A stretch of DNA of 26,543 nucleotides, from positions 12,303-38,845 of the forward strand of contig DBVX01000090.1 of the NCBI GenBank assembly GCA_002308815.1, read 5' to 3'. Below the pieces are notes generated by a model. It had not been told where the DNA came from. It did not search any database and saw only the letters and a list, made by a program, of their open reading frames with translations. Made by a program: the position numbers and the translations under genes. Source of the DNA: Bacteroidales bacterium UBA1253. GTDB lineage: Bacteria; Bacteroidota; Bacteroidia; Bacteroidales; Paludibacteraceae. Numbering within the stretch: the stretch's first letter is position 1; each line of letters begins with the position of its first letter. This document shows, in pieces, positions 8,111 to 15,976 of the stretch.

Positions 8111-9124
8111 ATGAGTTACACGCATACGTACAGAAAAACCATCCGCATTCCGTACTCGGGGTCTGTGTCTTATACCTACGGACCCTCACAGAGCGGAGGC
8201 AGCGGAACGGTGCATTACAGCGGCACCGCCGAGGAGGAAGTGGAGGTGGACATCGAGGTGGATACCGTTCCTTTTGATTCGGAGGTTGCGGACTGCAACA
8301 GGCACGTGGATGTCCTGACAGGTGCCGTGGTCGCCACTGAGACCGCACAGGTGGCAAGCATCCGGCAGAAAGCCAAACAGGTGGGGGAAACGATAGTCAG
8401 CGGATTCTTCAGCACAGTCCGTTTTGAGATTGCCACGCAGATAAAAGAACTCAGGAGCAGGGTGGACGCGCTGCTGCTGGACATCCGTGAAAAGCAGAGG
8501 AAACTGCTGGAACTTAAATCGCAGATGGAGAACGACTACCACCGCGTTTCCGAACAGTATGGCAAGATTTTCGGCGAACTCAACCGCGAACTGGACAACC
8601 GTGTCCATGCCCTCGACCGACCCGTCTTTGCCGCTGCCGGAGAGATGTATATGGCGGAGGACAGGTTCATACAGACGGACATGCTCAACGTTGTAGCACT
8701 CGCAGGCAGGGAAAACGCCCTGCTTGACGCACAGATAGGCGCAGCCGTAGCCAAACGCCACGCCCGCCACGCCCTCAACCGCTCCAATTCATTCCTTGCA
8801 CGTAAGCACGCCACCGAACAGACGCTCGAACGCTGCAAACTGGACGGCAACAGCGAGCAGTGCTTCTACGCCCCTGTATTCTGCGTCGCTATGACCGGAG
8901 AAAACAACGTGACAGACACGCGCTTCTATGCCAGTTGCATACTGCCGCAAAACACCTCCGACGCAGTGTCCGCGCAGGTGACGGAGGATAGCATCACGCC
9001 ACTCTCCCATGAGGAGAGGAGGAACGTGGATGTGTTCTTCCGAAACCTTGTCAATGAGGCGGATGCCTCCGATGAGCATGCCGCAAAGGTCAAAAACGTT
9101 ATTACCAAACTTTATTCGCTTTGA
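8111..9124 (+). CDS. Coiled-coil protein with beta-rich N-terminus, paralogue of the preceding gene
   Basis: The 337-residue product begins with a beta-rich, Tyr/Ser/Gly-rich segment (about 1-55, with RIPYSGSVSYTYG and GTVHYSGTAEEEVEVDIEV). This segment is absent from the preceding gene. A helical region (about 75-180) follows, carrying the shared block from KLLELKSQMENDYHR to ALDRPVF. The rest includes CFYAPVFCVAM and a helical C-terminus ending KLYSL. No signal peptide or transmembrane segment is visible, so it should be cytoplasmic. The next gene starts four bases after its stop. The function is unknown; its place in the cluster suggests a structural or adaptor role. Confidence 0.75.
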   Translation: MSYTHTYRKTIRIPYSGSVSYTYGPSQSGGSGTVHYSGTAEEEVEVDIEVDTVPFDSEVADCNRHVDVLTGAVVATETAQVASIRQKAKQVGETIVSGFFSTVRFEIATQIKELRSRVDALLLDIREKQRKLLELKSQMENDYHRVSEQYGKIFGELNRELDNRVHALDRPVFAAAGEMYMAEDRFIQTDMLNVVALAGRENALLDAQIGAAVAKRHARHALNRSNSFLARKHATEQTLERCKLDGNSEQCFYAPVFCVAMTGENNVTDTRFYASCILPQNTSDAVSAQVTEDSITPLSHEERRNVDVFFRNLVNEADASDEHAAKVKNVITKLYSL

Positions 9125-9128
9125 AACC

Positions 9129-10100
9129 ATGAAAAAGAATCTTAAGGAAGTCCATATCAATGAGACAAACATCCTGCTTGAGGGGAATCTGGTCAAGGGG
9201 GGTATCATCCCCGGCAAAATATCCGAGCTTTCGCGTATTGTGACTATTCAGGCGGACACGGTGATTGAGGGACCCGTCTATGCCGCACAGATGGAAATCC
9301 AGAGCGGCGAGGCGCGTATCACAGGTGCCGTCTTCACCCAGCGCGAACTGCATGTCAACTCTGACGCGCAGGGAAGAATAGACTTTATGAAATGTGTCGC
9401 TTCGTCCAGTTCGGTGGTGTCACGTGCGCAGGATTGCCGTCCTTCCTTCCATTCCGACATCAACGCCAAGAGCGTCTCGCTCGTCAATGCATTCGTCGCG
9501 GGCAGTATATATGCCGACGAGATAGTCCTTGAAAACAGCGTTGTGATAGGAGGCATCTTCGCCACCCAGTCTGCGGAAATCACCAACTGCGTGATAGGCA
9601 CTTTCAACGTCCCATCCATACATATATCCGGTACGGTGCAGATGCTGCTGCCGACCGCCTTCTCTGTCGAGAAGATGAGTTACACCCCCGGCACGCGCCT
9701 TTACAACCTCAGTCTCGCCGATCTCGGCGCGCTCTATCGCGGACTGCCGCAGTCGGAGGAATCGGGCAGGATAGAGATGAACGTGGATGTGGATGACATA
9801 CGTACCACTCTCACCGGCGAGGATGTGCAGAAGACGCTGCACAGTTATACCGTTGTCGGGAAGGTGCTGGCGGCTGATCTCATAGATTACGACAAGTTCC
9901 AGAACCATTTCCTTCTCACCGCCGCCGCGCTCGGTCCGCAGCTGCTCAAGACCTATGACCTTGGTACGGACGCGCAGGGGAATATCAAGCCGCTTGACTT
10001 CGAGGGCATCCGGGACTTCTTCTTTGACATCCTTTCCGGCAAAGCGGAAATAAGGATGATGACAGGCACGTTCAACATATCAGAATTCATAAAAGAATGA
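9129..10100 (+). CDS. Bactofilin-like beta-helical protein
   Basis: The 323-residue product opens with MKKNLKEVHINETNILLEG. Residues about 15-175 show short repeated beta strands spaced by Gly or Asn turns (TVIEGPVYAAQMEI, ARITGAVFTQ, VSLVNAFVAGSIYADEIVL, NSVVIGGIFATQSAEI). This is the pattern of right-handed beta-helix polymers such as bactofilins. The C-terminal 140 residues are mixed alpha/beta and not recognised. The ATG at 9129, four bases after the preceding stop, is preferred over an upstream in-frame ATG at 9009 that would lie inside the previous gene. Bactofilins polymerise without nucleotide and often sit at membranes, so this could be the cluster's scaffold element. The call rests on the repeat pattern, not on a diagnostic motif. 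Confidence 0.65.
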   Translation: MKKNLKEVHINETNILLEGNLVKGGIIPGKISELSRIVTIQADTVIEGPVYAAQMEIQSGEARITGAVFTQRELHVNSDAQGRIDFMKCVASSSSVVSRAQDCRPSFHSDINAKSVSLVNAFVAGSIYADEIVLENSVVIGGIFATQSAEITNCVIGTFNVPSIHISGTVQMLLPTAFSVEKMSYTPGTRLYNLSLADLGALYRGLPQSEESGRIEMNVDVDDIRTTLTGEDVQKTLHSYTVVGKVLAADLIDYDKFQNHFLLTAAALGPQLLKTYDLGTDAQGNIKPLDFEGIRDFFFDILSGKAEIRMMTGTFNISEFIKE

Positions 10101-10245
10101 AAAAGACGGTTCTTTCAAGGATCTGAAGCTGACCGAGGCGCAAGCGGACACAGTGTATTACCTCAAGAAGAGATTTAGGAAGGCGTGTCTTCGCGGCGGT
10201 ATGGAGTCTCTTGAAAATGCTACTGAGTGTTTTGGTAATCAATAG
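10097..10245 (+). pseudogene. Small frameshifted coding region at the end of the cluster
   Basis: The ATG at 10097 overlaps the preceding stop as ATGA, the usual mark of translational coupling, but its frame ends after nine codons. In the -1 frame from base 10102 a well-formed stretch continues for 47 codons to a TAG at 10243-10245. It contains SFKDLKLTEAQADTVYYLKK and a basic KRFRKACLRGG segment. One extra A in the A5 run after the ATG would join the two parts into a 49-residue basic, helical protein. The junction G AAA AAG also resembles a -1 slippage site. Thus it may be a decayed gene, a homopolymer sequencing error, or a programmed frameshift. A +1 shift at the end of the bactofilin-like gene would instead add the stretch to that protein. 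Confidence 0.5.
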
Positions 10246-10272
10246 ATTTTTAATAAGTAAAATCATAATAAT

Positions 10273-10971
10273 ATGAAATTGAGTAACAAGTTTGCTGCGG
10301 AGTTCTTCGGAACGGCAGTTCTGGTGTTGGGCGGTTGCGGAACCGCTTTGTTCGGTCACGTCGGTTTTCTTGGTGTCGCGCTGGCTTTCGGTCTGACGAT
10401 TGTGGCTGCCGCCTACGGAATCGGTCATATCAGCGGTGCTCACCTTAACCCCGCTGTCAGTCTGGGCGTGTTTGCCAACGGACGTATGAGTGCCAAGGAG
10501 ATGCTGGTCTACTGGTGCGCGCAGATTCTCGGTGCCATCGCGGCAGCCGCCATCCTGTTCGGGATAGCCAAGTCGGCGGGTATGGAAATCGGTACGTTCG
10601 CCGCCAATGGCTACGGTGATTTCTTCGGTGCTTCGGACGTTGCAGCAGGCTATCTCCAGACCAACGTATGGGGCGCATTGGCGACAGAGGCCGTGCTGAC
10701 ATTCGTCTTCCTGATGGTCATTCTCGGCGTGACGGACACGAAACATACAAACGGCGCTTTCGGCGGACTCGCAATCGGTCTGACGCTGACGCTTGTCCAT
10801 CTTGTTTCCATACCGCTGACCAACACCTCTGTGAACCCTGCCCGCTCCATCTCGCAGGCTATATTTTCGGAGAACGCTTTGGCGATGCCCCAGTTGTGGG
10901 TCTTTATAGTTGCTCCGCTGGCTGGCGCGGCTCTCGCCGGATTGTGCTACAAACTGATTGCTGGCAAGTAA
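10273..10971 (+). CDS. aqpZ: Aquaporin Z, water channel
   Basis: This is an inner-membrane MIP-family channel of 232 residues with six hydrophobic helices. The two pore motifs are HLNPAVS (NPA at 59-61) and SVNPARS (NPA at 188-190). The selectivity filter can be read as Phe39, His176, Thr185 and Arg191. This matches the Phe/His/Thr/Arg filter of E. coli AqpZ, with identical spacing of the last three, so a water-selective channel is more likely than a glycerol facilitator. The segment LVHLVSIPLTNTSVNPARS is close to the AqpZ form. The gene has an A/T-rich leader after the frameshifted small gene, and I found no convincing -33/-7 pair there. Confidence 0.96.
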   Translation: MKLSNKFAAEFFGTAVLVLGGCGTALFGHVGFLGVALAFGLTIVAAAYGIGHISGAHLNPAVSLGVFANGRMSAKEMLVYWCAQILGAIAAAAILFGIAKSAGMEIGTFAANGYGDFFGASDVAAGYLQTNVWGALATEAVLTFVFLMVILGVTDTKHTNGAFGGLAIGLTLTLVHLVSIPLTNTSVNPARSISQAIFSENALAMPQLWVFIVAPLAGAALAGLCYKLIAGK

Positions 10972-11001
10972 GGCGCTCCTTATCAGACAGAAGCGGATTC
11001 G

Positions 11002-11103
11002 ATGGCAAACCGCAGGAAGATAATATGGACAGTTGCCTTCGCGCAGCACGCTGCAGTTGTCCGCCGGTACCAGCAGGCTCTGAATGAGCGGGGTATAAAG
11101 TGA
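11002..11103 (+). CDS. Possible 33-residue small protein upstream of the TonB receptor
   Basis: An ATG at 11002 opens a 33-codon frame encoding MANRRKIIWTVAFAQ and ending QQALNERGIK. It is in the same frame as aqpZ and lies after its stop codon. Its TGA overlaps a GTG at 11100 as GTGA, and that GTG is in frame with the TonB receptor gene, so reading could be coupled to the receptor. The peptide has a basic start and an amphipathic C-terminal half. I recognise no family, and a chance frame is quite possible. Confidence 0.25.
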   Translation: MANRRKIIWTVAFAQHAAVVRRYQQALNERGIK

Positions 11104-11132
11104 GTAATGAGGTGGAAGCCGCAATCTGTGAT

Positions 11133-13214
11133 GTGAGGAAATCCTGTTGCTTGTTTTTTCTGCTTGTCCTGTCGTCCGGCCCCTCGTTCGGTCAGGCGGC
11201 GGACAGTTTGCGACTGCGGGAAGTGGACGTGGTGGCTGCGAAGCACCATCCGACGAATGCCATCCATTCGCAGACCGTCCTGCTCGTCGATTCCGGTCTG
11301 GTGCAACAGCATCGCGGGCAGACTCTGGCGGGGATGTTGGAGAACCTCCCCGGTGTGCAGTCGATGACCATTGGTGCGGGAGCCGCCAAACCCGTCATCC
11401 GTGGACTGGGCTTCAACCGCATAGCCGTGGTGGACAACGGAGTGAAGCATGAGGCGCAGCAGTGGGGTGGAGACCACGGACTGGAGATGGATCCTTTCCG
11501 CACCGACCCCATCCATATCATCAAGGGTCCCGCCTCCCTTGTCTATGGCAGTGACGCAATGGGCGGGGTGGTGGTCATCGAACCGCCTCTGCTCCACGAG
11601 GGCAAGTGCGTCTATGGCGAAGCCAATCTGCTCGGAAAGTCGGTCAATTACACGGCGGCGGCTTCGGCGATGCTGGGTATGCGGATGGATAGATTCGCAT
11701 GGAGAGTCCGCTATTCGGAGCAGCATTATGCAGACTATGCCGCGCCTGTGGACACAATCACGTACCTTTCATACCGCATACCCGTCATTGGCAGGCGGCT
11801 CAAGAACACGGCTGGTATGGAGCGTGACATCATAGCCAACCTCGCTTATACGGGACGGCTGTGCCGCTTGGACGGAGGCGTGAGTTTCGTGCAGCAGAAA
11901 GCGGGTTTCTTCCCGGGCGCGCACTGCATACCTGACATAGCCAAGACAGTCCCGGACGGCAGTATATGGAACATCGACCTGCCCCGCAGCCATGTCTGCC
12001 ACCTGCGTTCGTGGATTAATCAGAAATGGACGCTTGAGCGGCAGACGGTAACGGTGAACGCCGCATGGCAGCGCAACCATCGTCAGGAGGAGGCGCTCTT
12101 CCATTCCCACAACCCGCTGGCTGTCCCACCTGCCCACAATCCCGATCTTGAACTTGATTTCCTGTTGCACACCGCCTCGCTCACCGCCTCGTGGAAGATG
12201 TACCATACCGATTGCTTCCGCCAGCAGGCTGGTTTGGACGTGCAGTACCAGCACAACACGAGCGGCGGGTATGCCCGTCTGCTGCCTGACTATCAGCGCA
12301 CTACGGCAGGTATATATTGGATGAGCGAATGGAATATCGCATCATCGCTTCTCTTCACGGCGGGCATACGAGGGGATATTGGCTGGATCGCCACGGCGGA
12401 CATCGAACGTCTGCTCGCCAACGGCAGCGGAAGCATAGGCGTACACTATACGCCCGACAGGAGGAACAGCCTCAAGGCGCATGTCGGACGCTCGTTCCGC
12501 CTGCCCACAGCGATGGAACTGACAGCCAATGGCATTCACCACGGCTCGTTCCGGCACGAGCAGGGCGACCCGCATCTCCGCTCCGAGCAGGGCTGGCAGA
12601 CGGATATGGAGTATGAACTCCGTCTCGGTCGCTTCCAACTCACCTTGTCGCCGTTCCTGACGTATTTCACCAACTATATCTATATGCAGGTGTCAGGTGT
12701 CTGGTCGCCTTATCCCGATGCGGGGCAGATTTATGTCTATACGCAGGCACCGGCTCTCTTTACGGGCAGTGAGTTGAGCCTGCGGGGACGGTTGGCGCAT
12801 GGTTACACTGCCTGTCAGGTGCTTGACCTCTATGCCAATGCCGAGTATGTCTATACGTATAATCTGACTGCCCAAACCGCAACGCCTTTTTCTCCGCCTG
12901 CATCGGCGAGGATAGGGGTGGAGTGGACACCGGTGCTTCCTCTTGAGATAGGGGTGGAGACGCAGCTAATCGCGCCGCAGAACCGTGTGGCGCACGGCGA
13001 GCAGACAACGCCCGGAGTGGCTCTGGTGCATGCGCATATTGTCTGGAACTTCCCCGTCGCGTCCCGCACGGGCAGCCTCACCCTGCGGGCGGAGAACATA
13101 CTTGACACCCCGTTCCTCAACCACATGAGTTACTACCGCCACGTCGGCATCCCCGAACCCGGCAGGAACATCGTCCTCTCCCTCTCCCTTCCGTTCCACT
13201 TTACCCTCCGGTGA
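11133..13214 (+). CDS. TonB-dependent outer-membrane receptor, probably for a metal or metal complex
   Basis: From the GTG at 11133 the product begins with a good Sec signal (MRKSCCLFFLLVLSS, likely cleavage after FGQA). A plug domain follows, with TLAGMLENLPGVQSMTIG, PVIRGLGFNRIAVVDNG and the plug end IIKGPASLVYGSDAMGG. The rest is a beta-barrel ending in strand-like SLSLPFHFTLR. Two His-containing signatures, EAQQWGGDHGLEMD in the plug and NGIHHGSFRHEQGD in the barrel, resemble ZnuD-like and related metal receptors of Bacteroidota. Zinc is therefore a reasonable but unproved guess. An in-frame GTG at 11100 would add 11 residues with acidic charge before the signal peptide, so I prefer 11133. 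There is no SusD-like partner or CarboxypepD-like extension, which argues against a SusC glycan receptor. Confidence 0.88.
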   Translation: MRKSCCLFFLLVLSSGPSFGQAADSLRLREVDVVAAKHHPTNAIHSQTVLLVDSGLVQQHRGQTLAGMLENLPGVQSMTIGAGAAKPVIRGLGFNRIAVVDNGVKHEAQQWGGDHGLEMDPFRTDPIHIIKGPASLVYGSDAMGGVVVIEPPLLHEGKCVYGEANLLGKSVNYTAAASAMLGMRMDRFAWRVRYSEQHYADYAAPVDTITYLSYRIPVIGRRLKNTAGMERDIIANLAYTGRLCRLDGGVSFVQQKAGFFPGAHCIPDIAKTVPDGSIWNIDLPRSHVCHLRSWINQKWTLERQTVTVNAAWQRNHRQEEALFHSHNPLAVPPAHNPDLELDFLLHTASLTASWKMYHTDCFRQQAGLDVQYQHNTSGGYARLLPDYQRTTAGIYWMSEWNIASSLLFTAGIRGDIGWIATADIERLLANGSGSIGVHYTPDRRNSLKAHVGRSFRLPTAMELTANGIHHGSFRHEQGDPHLRSEQGWQTDMEYELRLGRFQLTLSPFLTYFTNYIYMQVSGVWSPYPDAGQIYVYTQAPALFTGSELSLRGRLAHGYTACQVLDLYANAEYVYTYNLTAQTATPFSPPASARIGVEWTPVLPLEIGVETQLIAPQNRVAHGEQTTPGVALVHAHIVWNFPVASRTGSLTLRAENILDTPFLNHMSYYRHVGIPEPGRNIVLSLSLPFHFTLR

Positions 13215-13395
13215 CGCTCCGGGTACCCCGATGTGATATTTTTATAGCATCCCTTTCGTCCGTTGTCCCGCGTGAGACACAGTCTTTGTCAGGTTCCCCG
13301 CGCGTCAGTGCGGAGCAAGAAAGGAGCAAAAGAACGCGAACCGCCCCGACAAGAACAGTGCAATGGGGTGGAAAGTGACAGAAAAACGAAAAAAT

Positions 13396-13427
13396 GTTGT
13401 AAGGTACAGGAAAGTGCCGTAATTTTG
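13396..13427 (+). promoter_or_regulatory. Bacteroides-type promoter of kbl
   Basis: GTTG at 13396-13399 and TAATTTTG at 13420-13427 are separated by 20 bases, fitting the TTTG/TAnnTTTG consensus. Transcription should start near 13434, giving a leader of about 55 bases that is A/T-rich before the kbl ATG. The 180 bases before it, after the TonB receptor stop, hold no gene that I can support. Confidence 0.75.
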
Positions 13428-13488
13428 CAGCCGTCTTTTGAGTGACTTGTTAAATTTGATTCAATCAATATAAAAAATCAAACACATT

Positions 13489-14688
13489 ATGTATCAGGAT
13501 TTTCAAAAGCATTTGCAGGCGACCCTGCAACAAATCAAGGATGACGGTCTGTACAAGAACGAGCGCGTTATCATCACGCCGCAGTCATCGGCAATCCAAG
13601 TGAAAGGTGAGAACGGTCCGGTGGACGTAATCAACTTCTGCGCCAACAACTATCTCGGTCTGGCGGACAACAAGGAACTGATTGAGGCGGCGAAAGCCCG
13701 TATGGACGAGCGCGGCTACGGCATGGCTTCCGTCCGCTTCATTTGCGGCACACAGGACACGCACAAGATGCTGGAGAAAGCCATTTCCGACTTCTTCGGC
13801 ACCGAGGACACCATCCTCTATGCGGCATGCTTTGACGCCAACGGCGGTCTGTTCGAGCCGTTGCTGACAGCCGAGGACGCTATTATCTCCGATGCGCTGA
13901 ACCACGCCTCCATCATCGATGGCGTGCGCCTCTGCAAGGCGGTTCGCTACCGCTATGCCAACGGCGACATGGCAGACCTTGAGAAGCAGTTGCAGGCGGC
14001 TCAGGCACAGCGTTTCCGCATCATCGCAACCGACGGCGTGTTCTCCATGGACGGCAATGTATGCCCGCTGGACAAAATCTACGAACTGGCGCAGAAATAC
14101 AACGCGATGGTTATGGTGGACGAGAGCCACTCGGCAGGCGTGGTCGGCAAGACCGGTCATGGTGTGACCGAGCAGTACAACCTGCGCGGCAAGATTGAGG
14201 TGCTGACCGGCACACTCGGCAAGGCGTTCGGCGGTTCGGTAGGCGGTTTCACCACCGGTAAGAAGGAGATTATCGACCTTCTCCGTCAGCGCAGCCGTCC
14301 GTATCTGTTCTCCAACTCCATTCCGCCTATGGTTGCCGCTGCGGCTCTCAAGACGTTCGAGCTGCTTACCCGCGACAACACGCTGCAGGACAAACTGCAC
14401 GCCAACACCGACTACTTCGTGGAGAAGATGACCGCCGCAGGCTTCGACATCAAGCCCACCCAGTCGGCTATCTGCGCCGTGATGCTGTACGACGCACGTC
14501 TCAGTCAGGAGTTTGCCGCAGCTCTGCAAGAGGAAGGTATATACGTTACAGGTTTCTACTATCCTGTCGTTCCGCAAGGTCAGGCCCGTATCCGCGTGCA
14601 GCTCTCGGCAGCCCATACCCGCGAGCAACTTGACAAGGGTATCGCCGCATTCGTCAAGGTAGGCAAACGTTTGGGAGTACTCAAATAG
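13489..14688 (+). CDS. kbl: Glycine C-acetyltransferase (2-amino-3-ketobutyrate CoA ligase)
   Basis: This PLP enzyme of the alpha-oxoamine synthase family interconverts glycine plus acetyl-CoA with 2-amino-3-ketobutyrate, the second step of threonine breakdown to glycine. The length of 399 residues matches E. coli Kbl (398). The PLP lysine is Lys245 in LTGTLGKAFGG. The cofactor Asp is in VMVDESHSAG (Asp211, His214), and INFCANNYLGLAD near residue 50 is the glycine/CoA-site segment typical of Kbl. It has its own promoter and no threonine dehydrogenase gene beside it in the window. The 49 bases after the stop are A/T-rich without a clear terminator. Confidence 0.96.
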   Translation: MYQDFQKHLQATLQQIKDDGLYKNERVIITPQSSAIQVKGENGPVDVINFCANNYLGLADNKELIEAAKARMDERGYGMASVRFICGTQDTHKMLEKAISDFFGTEDTILYAACFDANGGLFEPLLTAEDAIISDALNHASIIDGVRLCKAVRYRYANGDMADLEKQLQAAQAQRFRIIATDGVFSMDGNVCPLDKIYELAQKYNAMVMVDESHSAGVVGKTGHGVTEQYNLRGKIEVLTGTLGKAFGGSVGGFTTGKKEIIDLLRQRSRPYLFSNSIPPMVAAAALKTFELLTRDNTLQDKLHANTDYFVEKMTAAGFDIKPTQSAICAVMLYDARLSQEFAAALQEEGIYVTGFYYPVVPQGQARIRVQLSAAHTREQLDKGIAAFVKVGKRLGVLK

Positions 14689-14737
14689 TTAATAATTAAT
14701 AGTTTATAATTGATATTCTTTTATCAACGGATAATTG

Positions 14738-15877
14738 ATGAAAACTATTTTTCTGAAGTTATTATTGATTGTCTCGATTGTAATGGTATTGGCAGGCTGC
14801 GGGAAGCGGTCTGCCAATATTGATTTGCGGGAGGGCAACCGGTATGCAAGCGGTTTTTCGCTGTATGACTCGGCTCAATACAGGGTTGTGGTTGTCTATT
14901 CGCCGTGGAATGAGGGCGGCGAGATGGCACGTTACTATCTGACCCGCGACACGTCGGATGCGGTTGAGATGACCCGTATGCGCGGCAAAAAGGTGATGCG
15001 CGTGCCATTGCAGAGGATTGGCGTGACATCTTGTACGCACGTGGGCTTTCTGGACGCTATCGGATGTGTCAGCGAGTTGGTCGGGGTATGCAATCCCGAA
15101 CTGGTCTATACCGACCTGAGTGCCGCGAAGGGGCAGGCGGAAGGAACGCTTAACATCGGCGATGCGATGGCACCCGATGTAGAGTGTGTGGTGTTGGTGC
15201 ATCCCGACATTATGATGGTATCGACCTACGCGCAGGGCGATGCCACATCCGCACGATTGGAGAAGATGGGCGTACCGGTACTGTATATCAACGAATGGAT
15301 GGAGCAACACCCGTTGGCGCGTGCCGAATGGGTGCGTCTGGTGGGCGCGTTCCTTGACAGGGAGGCTATGGCTGACAGCGTGTTTGACGCGGTAAGCGAG
15401 CGGTACGAACAACTCCGTACACGGGTGAGCGAATGGTCAGAGGACAAGAAACCTTCCATTATGAGCGGTCAGGATTTCCGTGGCACATGGTATGTCCCGG
15501 CCGGCAACACGTATATGGGCCGTCTGTTCAGTGATGCGGGGGCATCCTACCGCTATGAGGACACGGAGAACGAAGGCAGCATTCCACTGACCTTGGAAAA
15601 GGCGATGACGGACTTTGCGGATGCGGATGTATGGGTGGGCGTGAACGCCCGTTCGCTGGACGAACTGGCGCAGATTGACCGCCAGCACACCATGTTCCGC
15701 GCCTTTAAGACGGGCAGAGTGTATCACCTGATGCGTCGTTCCAAACCGTCCGGCGCGAAGGACTTTTGGGAGCGCGGGGTGGTGCATCCCGACGAGATTC
15801 TCGGCGATATAATCTCCGCTCTTTATCCTGACAACTTCCTGTGGTGGGAGCCGGTTTTCATTAAGCAACTACAGTGA
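14738..15877 (+). CDS. BtuF/FhuD-like substrate-binding lipoprotein
   Basis: The N-terminus is a lipoprotein signal: MKTIFLKLLLIVSIVMVLAGC, lipobox LAGC with Cys21. The rest fits the two-lobed, helix-linked periplasmic binding proteins for cobalamin, haem or siderophores: the first lobe has RIGVTSCTHVGFLDAIG and PDIMMVSTYAQ, and the second has TWYVPAGNTYMGRLFSDAG and ADVWVGVNA. The ATG at 14738 is used in place of an overlapping in-frame TTG at 14735. Unusually, no permease or ATPase gene follows. The next gene is convergent and a hairpin lies between. Either the transporter is encoded elsewhere or this lipoprotein hands ligand to another system. The ligand cannot be read from sequence; the TonB receptor 1.5 kb upstream is a possible partner. 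Confidence 0.85.
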   Translation: MKTIFLKLLLIVSIVMVLAGCGKRSANIDLREGNRYASGFSLYDSAQYRVVVVYSPWNEGGEMARYYLTRDTSDAVEMTRMRGKKVMRVPLQRIGVTSCTHVGFLDAIGCVSELVGVCNPELVYTDLSAAKGQAEGTLNIGDAMAPDVECVVLVHPDIMMVSTYAQGDATSARLEKMGVPVLYINEWMEQHPLARAEWVRLVGAFLDREAMADSVFDAVSERYEQLRTRVSEWSEDKKPSIMSGQDFRGTWYVPAGNTYMGRLFSDAGASYRYEDTENEGSIPLTLEKAMTDFADADVWVGVNARSLDELAQIDRQHTMFRAFKTGRVYHLMRRSKPSGAKDFWERGVVHPDEILGDIISALYPDNFLWWEPVFIKQLQ

Positions 15878-15902
15878 TGGTTCATCAAAATAACACTTAC
15901 GG

Positions 15903-15935
15903 TCTAACACCTGTCCCAGTCGGGCGGGTGTTAGA
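15903..15935. terminator. Hairpin between convergent genes, probable bidirectional terminator
   Basis: TCTAACACC and GGTGTTAGA form a perfect nine-base stem around a 15-base loop that can pair further (CCC with GGG). It sits between the convergent lipoprotein and peptidase genes. The flanking T-runs are short, so termination efficiency is uncertain. Confidence 0.6.
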
Positions 15936-15976
15936 TCTTTCGGGCATCAGAGCCACATTATGCTGCGAAAACGATG

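Noticed and set aside
10087..11124. A 345-codon minus-strand frame across aqpZ
   Set aside because: Aquaporin on the plus strand is certain, with both NPA motifs. The reverse frame is Cys/His/Arg-rich without a family.
11095..11135. A stretch with some resemblance to the 3' part of a cobalamin riboswitch (GTGGAAGCCGCAATCTGTGA)
   Set aside because: The surrounding helices and the B12 box could not be found, and the stretch runs into the signal-peptide coding region of the receptor.
13215..13395. A 60-codon plus-strand frame (from about 13263) in the gap before kbl
   Set aside because: The translation is basic and low in complexity, has no recognisable motif and overlaps the kbl promoter; I see no gene there.
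13585..14628. A 347-codon minus-strand frame inside kbl
   Set aside because: kbl on the other strand is complete with all active-site motifs and its own promoter; the antisense product is unrecognisable.
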